A program made the position numbers and the translations under genes. The notes beneath the pieces were generated by a model. That model ran no database searches. It was not told where the DNA came from and saw only the letters and a program-made list of their open reading frames with translations. From Calliopum simillimum (Eukaryota > Arthropoda > Insecta > Diptera > Lauxaniidae): a DNA stretch of 64,000 nucleotides. Every line of letters starts with the position of its first letter. Positions within the stretch are counted from its first letter, which is position 1. Shown here one piece after another: positions 54,901-63,966 of this stretch. Location: the NCBI GenBank assembly GCA_951812925.1, contig OX638370.1, positions 22,435,964-22,499,963 on the forward strand. Direction: 5' to 3'.

Positions 54901-57900
54901 TAGCACAGCAGACCACAAACGAAATGGAACTAAAACTGGATGTTGAGCCAAAAGAACCTCTGCAAGAACGGAAAAATGCCAAGAGAACTGCAAGTGGGCG
55001 TGAAAAATCGCCGGATAAGTACAAGTAAGTATTGTTTTAAGTTATCAAATCAGTAAACTCCTTCCCACTGATAAACTAAATTGCAGAGATATACTCAATT
55101 ACTTGGATAATGTCGAAGATAGCTGTGACAAAACACTGCTGGAAACAAGACGTTCAATACCGGAGTCAAATCGTAGTGAAATAGAATTTGTTGTAGAGCC
55201 AGATATAGCCGAAGATGTACCAAAGTAAGTATGCTAACGTCTAATAAAATCAATATCTAAGTATTTATGCACTTGCAGACTATCCGAGCTACTAATGCTG
55301 CCAAATCATCAATTAGCACGCCGCGTCATTGCCTTAAGCCTGCGTGCCAACGAATTGGCAAATGCGGTGCATCTTTCCAAAGAGCATGTCCTTAAAATAC
55401 GCACTGAAAAACAAAAGAGCATACGTAGCGAGAAGTCAAATTCAGCAAATCGTATGCGTGAGCAAAAGAAACACTATGAGACAATTGTAGCCAGACATCA
55501 AGGATTTATTGAGCAGGTGACACAAGCTTATAGCAAATACACCGTTGCTTTTAATCATAACACATTATTACTTGCAGTTGTTGAAGGATAAGGGCTCCTT
55601 ATGTGAAAAACTTGCCGCCTTAACGCGTCGCTTGGAAAGTCAAAATCAAGCCTGGGAGCATAGGTTAGAGACAGAAGTGCAAAAAGTCAGAGAAACCACA
55701 TTGGCGGGTGAGAAAATACGCCGCGAACGTTGGGTGCGCGAGAACACCAAGAAAATTAAGGTTGGATTTGTTTAAATGGTAGTTGGTTTAATGCGCTAAA
55801 CTCATGTTTGCATACTTTTAGGAGCTGACTGTTAAGGGTTTAGAAATTGAAATAAACAACATGAATAGCAATCATCAACGTCAAATAACCGAGTTGAAAC
55901 GTGCGCATCAACAGCAGCTACTTGATGCGGTTGAGGAAGCACGTCTCAAGCATGAGCATATTGAAAATACAATACGTGAATCGTGCGCTCAAGACCGCGA
56001 GTCAATTATTGAAAAGGAACGCACTGCCATACGTGAAAGGTAAGGAGCGTTAAGAGTAGTGTTGCCTAGTAGTTTTTGGATTAATTTGGTTAATTGCCAC
56101 AATTGAAGTTGATTAAGTTGGCTCAACATTCGATTTTGCTCTGAGTGTTAAAATAAATCTACTAGATGTAAATAAAGGTTTTCCCCGTGAAGTACCAGTT
56201 AAAAAATTTTGATGTGTCCGATTTTAGTAATATTTGATAATGCCACACCTATATATGTCTTCGATACAGATACAAAATATTTTTACGCTAACGAGCTAGA
56301 GGACTTTAAAAATTTGATTCGGAGTAACGCATACCTGCTCATTAGTCAAAATTTTAAAGCCCTTTAGCTAGTTAGCCAGATTTTATACTGTAAAAATATT
56401 TTGTGTCTGGATCGAGAACATACATACGTAGAACATTATCAAATATTACTAAAATTGGAAACATCAAAATTTTGTACCTGGTAATTCACGAAAAAACTCT
56501 AATCTATATATTAAAACGCAAGACAATAATTTGTCCTCCTTTTTTTACTATATTAGAAATAGAGTACGACTTAGAATATACCACCACTAGAAAGGTATTT
56601 GTGTGTAGATGTGCACAAAGCTAAACATATTTTAATATGTTACCCTTAAGCCTGCCAAAATTAAAACAACTTTTTCGATATTTACAACAACAACATACGC
56701 GGTCACATAGAGCTGCAAAGAGGATAAAGCACAAAGAGAAAAATAAAAAGCATAGCACTGTTCGTGTTTTCTGTTTTATTTACGTTTCACATTTGTCACT
56801 GTACCAGGGATGATAAATGAGCTTTCTACATATTTTGTACCATATAGCAAAAAAAGTACTTAAACTGTCCAAAAAGTACGAAAATTATTTAATACATTTG
56901 TTGTCAAATTTTGAGCACTGGGTGATTCTAGTTTACATAATTTCCTTGAAAAATTGAGAGGACCCATTTTGATATGTTGTTTAGCGCTAAATCTATCGTT
57001 TAACTTAAGTTTTATAAAGTTTGAAATAAGTGCAAGTCTCAAATCTAATTTGACTGGTTTATATACCTATCCCTTCTCTAAGCATATGATCACAAAAAAA
57101 TTAGTTACAAGCAAAATCAGTGTTGGTCTTGAGTTTTGGTATAATTTTTCGAAACCAAGGCACTGCCTGCCGGAAATAACGCCATAAGAAATAACAATAG
57201 AAAATTGTTTGGAAATAAAGCCAGAAAAATCTTCATACAAAATTCTGGCGTTATTTCTATTTTGGTTTGAAAATAGAGCCTAAAATTTCTATGCCCTTTT
57301 TTTTCTAAAAATATGGCTTTATTTCCACATAAGTTTGTGGTATACAAAAAGGAAATAACGCCAGAAAATTTTTTGGGAAATAAGGCCAGAAATTTTCTGC
57401 CATTACTTTTTCAAAATAAAGCCAAACATCAAATAGGTAATAACGCCCAAATATTCAAAGAAATAACGCCAGAATTTTGGAAATATGTAATGTTATATGA
57501 AAAAATGCCAAAAAAGCTGGAAAAAAGTCTACAAAAATTTTTGGCGTTATTTCTATTTTGTTTTGGAAATGAAGCCAAAAATGTATTTCCTAGTTGATTT
57601 TTGGCCTTATTTTCAAATGGAAATACCACCAGATTTTCATATGGAGATTTTTCTGGCTTTTTTTCCTAGTTAATTTGTGGCTTTATTTCATCTAATTCGA
57701 TTTCGATTGAAACTAAATCGCATCGAAATTTCATATATTTTAATTTCCATAATCGAAATTGCACTTTGTCCCCGACCCTTCTTAGGTGTTTTCGTCCCGA
57801 TCTTTCTCTCCGTAGTAAAAGGTGCAATTAAATGTTTTTGCAAATTGGTACCAAAACTCCTAAGGAGGGTCGGGGACAAAACTGACAGTTTTCAACCTCT

Positions 57901-60900
57901 TCCTATGAAATTGTGCAATAAAATTTTTTTTCAAAAACTGGACCAAAACTGTTATGAAGGGTCGAGGACACCCCTGATAGTTTCGAAAATTTTTTCTTCA
58001 ACCTCTCCTTATCAATTGGTGCAGTAATTTTTTTTTTTTCAAATGGGACAAAAACTCCTAAAAAGGGTCGGGAACACCCTGTTGTAGGTGCAGGGCGATA
58101 AAAGGACTATGCTTTCTGGTGGACATGGTTAATACAATCGCTCCCAAATCGCGAATATCTATGTGAGACGGAAATCCGAAAGTTAAATTAAGTATAATTT
58201 AAGTAAATTAGGAAATTCTCACCTCCAGTGCTGACATTGTTTTTTTTTATTTTGCACGTAAAAGCGAAGCCCCACTATCAGGAAACAACTTGGCTGAGTC
58301 TTGTACCAAGTAAATGAAATATTGAATTCTTAAAATTCAGCAACAATGAATAGCAGCTCGTGAAAATATTTGTTCTAACAAATGTGCAATGTTAGTTTGA
58401 GGATCCACGCTAATCTAGAAAGAAAGAAAATGAAAGAAACGAAATATGCTAAACGTCAGATTGTAACTTACGACCAGTGATGTCGTTTCAAAAAAATTCT
58501 CGGTACTCATTTTTAGATTTTTGGGGAGTATTTTGGGCTGATGGGGAGTACTATGCTAACATGTTCATTTTTTAACCGTCTGACAGAATAAAATATTTTT
58601 TAATGACGGTATCAATTACAAGTTGTTTATTGTAGATGTTTTTAACTGATAATATTGCTTATTATTGTAATTCTAGACTCACACGTATGTATAGTTCCTT
58701 CTCTTATGTTATTGACTCATTACTTAAGAAAAAGAATCAGATTTACTATCAAAATTATGAGGGTAGTATTTAATACGACTAAATGCCTCAAAAACCTCTT
58801 AAAAGTTGTAAAAAACAATAGGAATTTTGACAGCTTTATGAGATTTTCGAGGCATTTACACATTTCAAGGAATACACTATGTAAATATAACATTTACATT
58901 AAACTTATGTTATGTATTGCAACTTATTTAATATAATGAGATCGTTTTTGATAGTTTGCTAAAAGTTCTTCAGTTGGAACTTAATTTTCACAACTATTAC
59001 CATCCAGCACTTCTTTTACCATTTCGGTCGCTTTTGTTTTCACGCATTGCAAGTTTTGCATATATCTGAATCGGATGCTACCTTTTTTGTTAACGCCATT
59101 AGGTCGGTTATCACCAAAAATGGCAAGTTGTGCTGAATTAGAAACAGAATTGTTTGGAGCTCACAAGTTTTGACTGCATTATTTTTAGCATAAAAAATTT
59201 TGGCGGCTTTAGAGATGTCTGTTTGATTTTTCAAGTTCAGCACAACCTTGGAATGAAATTTTGAACATTCATGTCTTGTCAATTGCCTTACGTTGGTTGG
59301 AATCAAAACTTGGTAATATTTTCAAAACGGCTTTGCTTCATTCTTTGGACCCATTCTTGATTCGAGCTTACTAAAACGTTCCAACCAAGCAGTTCGAGAT
59401 TTTTGTGCTCTTTTGTTCCTGGATACTTCAGCACGTCTGATATCGTTTACCTCCTCGTTTCTGGTGATTTGCTAGCATCAGTGGAGTTCGAAGCTACTTT
59501 TTTTGCTTTAACTATAAAATTGTTGTAAATATAAGAATTCGTAAATTTAAGTGCAGAAACATTCAAACTTTTTCACTGACTTGTCCATATTTCATTGAAA
59601 TCACTTGTTTTCAACGCTTTTCCAAATTATTGCCATTCACTTACTGCGAATTTTTCAAATATTAAAAACTAATTTAAAATTGGGTATTGCCAGCCAACAT
59701 TTAAATCTTTGTGCAGTATGTGCACTTCAAAATTATAAAGCAGCACATACATTAAGACAGACTAAATTGTCTGTCGTGTGAACCAGCGCTAAGCAACATT
59801 GAAAATTTTAGTTTGCATTACACATGTTTTTTGATTGAAAACTTGCAATGAAGCACCAAGTATTGAAAAGGAGTACAAAAATGGTTCAGGGGAGTATAGG
59901 AGTACGCTTGCTCAAATAGGAGTAAAATACTCCTATAGGAGTACAAACGACATCACTGCTTACGACCTACCAGAATTGTAATAGATTAGGGAAATTTTGG
60001 TTAACAGAGTTGTAGGCAAAACAGTGCAGTTTTGATTACCAACAAATCGTAGCACATCTGAAGAGAAAGTTGGTAAGAGAATTTGTTAGCATGAAAAACT
60101 TAGAGGGAGATAGGAAGATGTTGGCGATGCGAAGTATGATAGTGTGGGGGAGTGGATACAAGGAAATGGAAATGTATTTATTGGGTGTTATATAAATATT
60201 TTGGTTTTGTTAAAAACAGTTTTGTTAGTACATAAGGGTACCTAAAGAAATTGCTAGAAATTGGGTTAGTAACAAAGTCTTTTGCGCGAAAGATTTTAAA
60301 AAGTCAAAGTGCAGCAAACAGTGAAGTCGCGTTTTTGTGGTCGTCCACCAAGTTTTTGGAAATTTTTTTTTAAGTCCTTTTTTTTAAAATCTGGCGTAAA
60401 GTTTAATTCCTTAGTAAGGATTCGCGGTCTATGTTCCGGCCAAAGTAAAAAGTTTTGGTGCGTTTGCTGTGTTAAAGTAGGTTAAAATTTCGGAAATTTT
60501 AATTTAAATTTATTAAAAGTCGGGTTTCTTTTGTAGAGCTGTGATCGAGAAATAATTTCTGGTCTGCAGAAGTTTTAAGTTTTTAATTGGAATTATTCAC
60601 AAAAAAAAAATGTAAGTGAAAGTCGCGGGTTTGTTAGTGTGTTTAGAAATAGTTTTTTTTAGAAATCGGCAAATTTGTTTCTTTAAAATGATTTTGTTTT
60701 AACAGCGTGGCTGGCACCGGTGGATACCTATGCAAGAGAAGAGAAAGGACGAAAATTTGCGAAGAGAAGCCTTTGTCAAGGACGGAAGAGGCAGGAGATG
60801 ATTTAAATCAAGATAAGTCAGCCACGATTTTATATCATTTTAAGTGAATAGTACACGATAAATTGGGTGTGTTCGACACAGCGGTGTTTTAGAGGCGATA

Positions 60901-63535
60901 AATTGAATTGTTGCCGGTGTGGAAACCGGATAAATTTCCTTCAGCAAGAGTGGTGCGGAACGCCGCTATTTTAAGACCGTAGGAAGAAATTTGGAACGTA
61001 TGTTCGTTTAGAACAGTGACGGTCGGCAGATTGGGTTGTGGGTTTTTTATTTAAATTATAGTGGAGGGTTTTCTTTAATAGTTTTTTTTTATTTATGCTT
61101 TTTATATATATATTTTAATGTTTTTTTTTTTAAGTAGTTAATTTCAAATTTGTGAACTTCGTTGGCAGATCCTTAAATTTGGGAGTTAATTTGTGGGGAA
61201 GTTGGTAAAAATTTTGTGTGCCCAGTACTTCGTGTGCTGGTTGAAGTAAAGATTTTAGTTTGTTAGAGAAGAAAATCACAGTGAGCTCATTAGGATTTTT
61301 TTTTGTTTCAAGAGGGTGAATTTTTAATTGAAAAGGCTGCGAAGAAAAAGGGCCTGAAAAGTATTTTTGGGGATTTGTCAGGAGTTTTTTTTGTCTGCTT
61401 TGTTGTATATATTTTTTATTTATTTTATTTTGTTTTTTTTTGTTGCATGCTGGGGAAAGCCCTTAAATTATATCTTGTATTTTTAGCAATTTTTTATCTT
61501 TATTTATTATATATATGTTCATTTTCATTTTCATTTTTGATTTTATTTATGATTTCTAAATAATTTTATTTTGGTTTTCCCTTGCGTTGGTGTGAGGACG
61601 CATTTTAATGGTCTTGTGTAGAAATAAATTAAGCGATTTTTGAAAAAAAATATGGAGTAAAATTCTTTGAAGATGGGGGTACTGATGGTGGTCAATTGGT
61701 GACTTTAGGGGTTGGCTTGGGTTGATTTTGGCGCGTAGGAATTAAAATGGTGGTCGTGCGATACAATGGTGATGGATTCAAAATGGTGGTGGGGATAGTT
61801 GTATGATTGTTTTTTTTTGTGATCATGGGGTTTTCTTTTTAGGGTTTTTTTTTAAGGTTTTTGAGTTTTTATTTAAATTTCAAATTGTATTTCCGGCGGA
61901 AATCGGAAGTACAATTATTGTTGCTCCCGCGACTCATTGCAGTAGGTTAGGACTCCCCCCTGTAAACCGCAAGCTAGCCGTGGCGGACTGCATTGGGTAA
62001 GATGGCTCCGGGACTTGTAACAACCCCTGATAGTTCCTAAAAATTTTCTTCAACCTCTTGCTATGGAACAGTGCAATAAATTTTTTTTTTTTTGGAAAAA
62101 CGGGACCAAAATTGTTATGAAGGGTTGAGCACACCTCTATATAAACAAAATATTTTTGAAATATGGTACCAAAACTCCTAAGTAGGGTCGGGGACAACCC
62201 TAACAGTATAAAAAACTCTTCTTAAACCTCTCCCTATGAAATAGTGCAGTAAAATTTTTTTTTAAAAATGGGTCCCAATGCCTGCGGGGTGTCGAGGATG
62301 GCCTTGATAGTTTCCAAATTTTATTTTCGAACTTTATCCTTCGTATTCAATTTTGCCCCCAGCTTCAAGGTAAGGTAATTTTTGCTCGAAGTCAACTGGA
62401 AACTATTAAATCAAATGACAAAAAATGAATTTTCAAATATTTTGTATATAGAATAATTTGCGACCGTTTACAGTATTTTCAGTAAAGCTGGGACCGTGAA
62501 AGTTTGCCACAAGATTCTCCTGTAGGAGTATTGGAATAAAACAAGAAATTTGAGAAATGGGATGTTTGAGATACGATAGTTTACAATTGATAAAACTACA
62601 TATATTATAAAAATCATTTAACTAATAGCTACTTACGTCTTTCACAAAGTGTCTCTAGGCACATTACTGCAATAATATTTTATTTACGATCTAACATTCC
62701 AACTATTTGAAATCCTTCAAAAAACCCCATTAAAATGAATTGCTTACGAAAAAACAGATTCGAACGTCAATTGGAAGAGGAACGCAAATCATTTGACGAA
62801 CAAAAGCATAAACTTTGCGAAGAATTTGCTGCTGAACGCCAACGTTTGCAGGCAGAGTTAAGGGAAAAGGATATTGAATATCAAACCAAGCGACAGGAAA
62901 TGCAGCATGAGAAGGACGTAGAGCTGGAAGAAACAGTGGTTGAGTTGCAGGAGAAAATGGCGAAACAAGATGAAAAATATCAGGTAAGAGCGCGTTAAAT
63001 TGCCAATGTCACCATCAGCTTTCTACGAAAAACTCCACACAGAATCGCATTAATACAATTGAAAAACAATACGAAGCTGATTTTGAGCTTTGGAAGCAGG
63101 AATATGAGAACTCCTGTAAAATGAAGCAAGCGGAAAAGGAAAATACCATACGCCAGCATTATCGCGCTGAACGTGATCGTCAAATTGATGCCATTGTGCA
63201 ACGTATGGATGCTGAAGCTTTGAAGAATGCCGAAGAATTTGAAATGAAAATGAGGTCAGTATGGCAGTATGCCTTTTGAGATGTAAAATCTTTGCTTGAT
63301 TTACCTTATCACAGACTTAGTTTATTTAGGGTTGCTCTTTTTAAACTTAATTCTTCATTGCAGTCGCGTCAAAGAAAAATACGAAAAGGATTTGCGGGAA
63401 GTTGAAAGCGTGGAGAAATCTTTGCGCGACAAATACACTGATGCACGTAATCGTCTCGCTGAATCAGATGCTCAGGTGCGGAATTATCATGCGGAAATAA
63501 AGCAAATGCAAATCGAATTGGTTCACAGTAAAAAG
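45951..63535 (+). CDS. dila: Dilatory, CEP131/AZI1 orthologue (12 exons, 3' end outside window)
   Basis: Joining 45951-45977, 46064-46291, 50145-50422, 50481-52024, 54895-55024, 55087-55224, 55279-55516, 55578-55760, 55822-56039, 62758-62983, 63043-63254 and 63364-63535 gives 1198 uninterrupted codons, and every junction keeps phase at GT/AG sites. The start DLCLKGS and following RPRSA resemble the N-terminus of vertebrate CEP131. Residues 180-690 are Ser/Thr-rich and disordered. From about 790 a long coiled coil begins. Blocks diagnostic of CEP131 are KHYETIVARHQGFIEQLLKD (846-865) and EKIRRERWVRENTKKIKELT (905-924) followed by VKGLEIEI. CEP131 proteins sit at the ciliary base and centriolar satellites; fly Dila is needed for cilia in sensory neurons. 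The long introns are full of transposons. The C-terminus lies beyond 64000. Confidence 0.9.
46064..46291 (+). CDS. dila: dila exon 2
   Basis: Acceptor TTTCCATTATCTAG, then 76 codons starting INLVARQK with Arg/Pro/Ser-rich sequence (RPRSATFFPRR, RPQSADPRF), and donor GTAAGT at 46292. Phase 0 at both ends. Confidence 0.75.
46740..47111 (+). pseudogene. Tc1 transposase N-terminal half, left arm
   Basis: Reads AVSDEVFRLYTAFIERKK, then RSDILRKTKIQPRTSAVDIT, RSLTKHNRVNISDETDRQTL and PFISKTNRKKRLCI before a stop. The RTSAVDIT...VNISDETDRxTLxxA layout is the second helix-turn-helix of Tc1 transposases. The DDE catalytic domain is absent, so the product could bind DNA at most. Confidence 0.7.
47185..47502 (-). 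pseudogene. Tc1 transposase N-terminal half, right arm
   Basis: Mirror copy of the left arm: MSDEVFRLYTAFIERKKLHN through GVNISDETDRHTLRNASCSG and PFISTAKRKNSLEFAKKQ. It differs from the left arm by about ten bases in the loop-proximal 120 bp but is almost identical outside that. It retains LEFAKKQ, the usual continuation in Tc1 proteins, which the left copy has lost. Confidence 0.7.
48240..48600. repeat. Cluster of AAATAACGCCCAAAAT motifs, dila intron 2
   Basis: AAATAACGCC or its complement GGCGTTATTT, with one- or two-base variants, occurs about eleven times in 360 bp in both orientations. The same motif cluster is found at 57170-57700 and around 63545-64000, in two other dila introns. Confidence 0.6.
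48783..49932 (+). mobile_element. Degenerate Tc1-type transposon (1150 bp)
   Basis: CAGTGTTGGAAAAAATAATT at 48783 pairs with the complement of CAGTGTTGGCAAAAATAATA ending at 49932, with TA on both sides. Translation of the plus strand gives scattered Tc1 transposase segments in changing frames: ISPGAAVPSRIVRNKLQEAG (about 48972-49035), IMIWG-like and DRMYAAGYVDIL (49280-49380), MDWPSQSPDEVHW (49505-49545) and a C-terminal ESMPRRLK block (49632). Inactive. In dila intron 2. Confidence 0.75.
50145..50422 (+). CDS. dila: dila exon 3
   Basis: Acceptor TTTCTTTTCACAG, HKRYQSVSSSDLLKLLLEEP start, Ser-rich middle, ends PSLTQYARKALTN plus two bases before donor GTGAGT at 50423. Phase 0 in, phase 2 out. 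A further small exon in the 3.9-kb intron before it cannot be excluded. Confidence 0.8.
50481..52024 (+). CDS. dila: dila exon 4 (large)
   Basis: Follows a 58-bp intron with acceptor TTTATTTTAG. About 515 residues, low-complexity Ser/Thr/Asn-rich with a Cys cluster (CSCSTRSSS, then CACDSPTCKYS) and an acidic C-terminal segment, YEEIVSVLKEIEEDKKR, which recalls the short helix that precedes the coiled coil in CEP131. Donor GTAAGT at 52025, phase 1. An overlapping minus-strand frame of 223 codons is a shadow. Confidence 0.9.
52080..53540 (+). repeat. Degenerate minisatellite, ~10 units of 110-160 bp, dila intron 4
   Basis: The unit contains GAAACTATTGGAACGTTACT, CACCGTATTAGCTTTCCAGG, ATTTTCGAGGGTTACGCAGA and AGTAAGGTCAGAAATCAGTT in order. 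GAGGGTTACG or a variant occurs near 52235, 52350, 52503, 52665, 52785, 52925, 53060, 53217, 53352 and 53455. Unit length varies because the middle part is often deleted. Open frames here are artefacts of the repeat. Confidence 0.7.
54235..54420. repeat. Small foldback in dila intron 4
   Basis: GAATGGAATCAATTTTAAAG through GCTCTGCGTT (54250-54283) pairs with AACGCAGAGC and CAATTGATTCCATTCCGA (54368-54403). ATTCCGACTCCGAT at 54236 pairs with ATCGATATCGGAAT ending at about 54420. About 185 bp in all. Confidence 0.6.
54895..55024 (+). CDS. dila: dila exon 5
   Basis: Acceptor TTTCTCGCAATCCAG; with the preceding G it reads DNLAQQTTNEMELKLDVEPK and on through KRTASGREKSPDKY. Donor GTAAGT at 55025, phase 1 in and phase 2 out. 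Confidence 0.85.
55087..55224 (+). CDS. dila: dila exon 6
   Basis: After a 62-bp intron (acceptor TTGCAG). Reads KDILNYLDNVEDSCDKTLLE and ends EIEFVVEPDIAEDVP plus two bases. Donor GTAAGT at 55225. Confidence 0.85.
55279..55516 (+). CDS. dila: dila exon 7, start of coiled coil
   Basis: After a 54-bp intron. Reads KLSELLMLPNHQLARRVIAL and reaches KKHYETIVARHQGFIEQ, matching the CEP131 REHYEATIQRHLAFIDQ block. Donor GTGACA at 55517, phase 0. The frame stays open across the next intron, so the alignment to CEP131 decides the donor. Confidence 0.9.
55578..55760 (+). CDS. dila: dila exon 8
   Basis: After a 61-bp intron (acceptor TTACTTGCAG). LLKDKGSLCEKLAALTRRLE continues the CEP131 alignment; ends RERWVRENTKKIK before a non-canonical-looking but valid GTTGGA donor at 55761. 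Confidence 0.9.
55822..56039 (+). CDS. dila: dila exon 9
   Basis: Acceptor CATACTTTTAG, then ELTVKGLEIEINNMNSNHQR, matching the CEP131 block EVTVRGLEPEIQ. Continues as charged coiled coil to EKERTAIRE plus two bases. Donor GTAAGG at 56040 starts a 6.7-kb intron. Confidence 0.9.
56186..56490. repeat. ~305-bp foldback in dila intron 9
   Basis: CGTGAAGTACCAG at 56186 pairs with CTGGTAATTCACG ending at 56490. Inner complementary blocks include AAAATTTTGATGT, TTTAGTAATATTTGATAATG and ACAAAATATTTTTAC. Roughly 80-85 percent complementary by eye. Confidence 0.65.
56680..56945 (-). repeat. Inverted copy of the dispersed repeat at 16240-16480
   Basis: Complement of the blocks described for 16240-16480, in reversed order. 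Located in dila intron 9. Confidence 0.6.
57170..57700. repeat. Cluster of GGAAATAACGCC motifs, dila intron 9
   Basis: GGAAATAACGCC, GGAAATAAAGCC and their complements recur about fourteen times in 530 bp (for example 57172, 57352, 57457, 57248c, 57540c). The motif is the same as at 48240-48600 with a C/A change at the eighth position. Chance open frames arise from it. Confidence 0.6.
57765..58075. repeat. ~115-bp tandem repeat with AGGGTCGGGGACA, left part
   Basis: The unit contains AGGGTCGGGGACA, CTGATAGTTT, TCAACCTCTCCCTATGAA and GTGCAATAAA. Copies start near 57868, 57957 and 58064. The array continues at 62023 after the LTR-type insertion. Confidence 0.7.
58475..59958 (-). mobile_element. 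hAT transposon (1484 bp) with perfect 8-bp TSD
   Basis: CAGTGATGTCGTTT at 58475 pairs with AAACGACATCACTG ending at 59958. CTTACGAC occurs at both sides (58467-58474 and 59959-59966), a perfect 8-bp duplication. It encodes a hAT transposase remnant on the minus strand and holds a copy of the ~125-bp palindromic repeat (58766-58878). It is inserted in the LTR-type element. GGAGTACT-like words recur near both ends (58500, 58537, 59870, 59910-59945). Confidence 0.9.
59040..59306 (-). pseudogene. hAT transposase N-terminal remnant (ZBED/BED type)
   Basis: Minus-strand frame with KVVLNLKNQTDISKAAKIFY, AVKTCELQTILFLIQHNLPF and LVITDLMALTKKV. The ELQxxxFLxxHNLPFxVxDxLxxLxKK pattern is typical of the segment after the BED finger in hAT transposases. 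The finger and the RNase H-like catalytic core are not intact. Confidence 0.65.
62023..62330. repeat. ~115-bp tandem repeat, right part
   Basis: Continuation of 57765-58075: CTGATAGTTCC, TCAACCTCTTGCTATGGAAC and AGTAGGGTCGGGGACAACCC (near 62180) and a further unit near 62280-62330. Confidence 0.65.
62758..62983 (+). CDS. dila: dila exon 10
   Basis: Acceptor ACGAAAAAACAG (polypyrimidine tract weak). With the preceding AG it reads RFERQLEEERKSFDEQKHKL and a heptad-rich coiled coil, ending KQDEKYQ. Donor GTAAGA at 62984, phase 0. Confidence 0.9.
63043..63254 (+). CDS. dila: dila exon 11
   Basis: After a 59-bp intron (acceptor CTCCACACAG). NRINTIEKQYEADFELWKQE through RAERDRQIDAIVQRMDAEAL, parallel to the CEP131 segment with RDKEIELVIHRLEADM. 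Donor GTCAGT at 63255, phase 2. Confidence 0.9.
63364..63535 (+). CDS. dila: dila exon 12 (last in window)
   Basis: Acceptor TTCATTGCAG. SRVKEKYEKDLREVESVEKS through HAEIKQMQIELVHSKK, matching CEP131 RIKRLRDKYEAELSELEQSE. Donor GTAAAA at 63536, phase 0; further exons lie outside. Confidence 0.9.
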
Positions 63536-63627
63536 GTAAAAATTTTATCTCTTCATTTCGTGTTTTTGGGCAAAAAAATCGGAAAAACGCCCAAAAACAA
63601 AAAACCTAACGCCAAATTTGGGCGATA

Positions 63628-63966
63628 ACACAGGCCCACAAAAAAAAAAGTACCATGCGCGAAAGATCAGACCACCTGAACTTTATGTTTTCGGGGTCGC
63701 TGAATCCGAATATGGTGCCAGAATATCGAAGTTGGTTCGGGTTTTTTCAGAAATCAGCAATTATGCTCAAATTTTTCAGCATAATTCTGAAATCAGAAAT
63801 AATGCTGAAAAAAATCTCAAATTTTCAGCATAATTGCTGATTTCGGAAAAAACCCGAACCAACTTCGATATTCTGGAACCATATTCGGATTCAGCGACCC
63901 CGAAAACATAAAGTTCAGGTGGTCTGATCTTTCGCGCATGGTACTTTTTTTTTTGTGGGCCTGTGT
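63628..63966. repeat. 339-bp near-perfect palindrome in dila intron 12
   Basis: ACACAGGCCCACAAAAAAAA at 63628 mirrors TTTTTTTTGTGGGCCTGTGT ending 63966. The arms (about 160 bp) mirror around 63797 with very few mismatches, including GCGCGAAAGATCAGACCACC and GAATATCGAAGTTGGTTCGG. AACGCC(A)AAATTTGGGCG-type words flank it on both sides, linking it to the AAATAACGCC motif clusters. Confidence 0.8.

Larger units (their letters stand above)
58080..62022. mobile_element. Probable solo LTR (about 2.45 kb) carrying a nested hAT
   Basis: Begins TGTTGTAGG and ends CTTGTAACA, i.e. TG...CA with a TGTT/AACA inverted end. It is flanked by ACCC at 58076-58079 and 62023-62026. Excising it and one ACCC rejoins the tandem repeat as ...CACCCCTGATAG, exactly as in the intact neighbouring unit, so the boundaries are firm. 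A 4-bp duplication and TG/CA ends fit a Gypsy-class LTR. The remaining 2451 bp has no gag/pol, so a solo LTR is the simplest reading; its length would be unusual, as in Ulysses-like elements. LTR identity is inference. Confidence 0.55.

Noticed and set aside
57117..57629. Several overlapping open frames in dila intron 9
   Set aside because: Generated by the low-stop AAATAACGCC motif cluster; no start context or conserved sequence.
61303..61563. 86-codon hydrophobic frame as a membrane protein
   Set aside because: Phe/Leu/Tyr richness comes from T-rich low-complexity DNA inside the LTR-type insertion.
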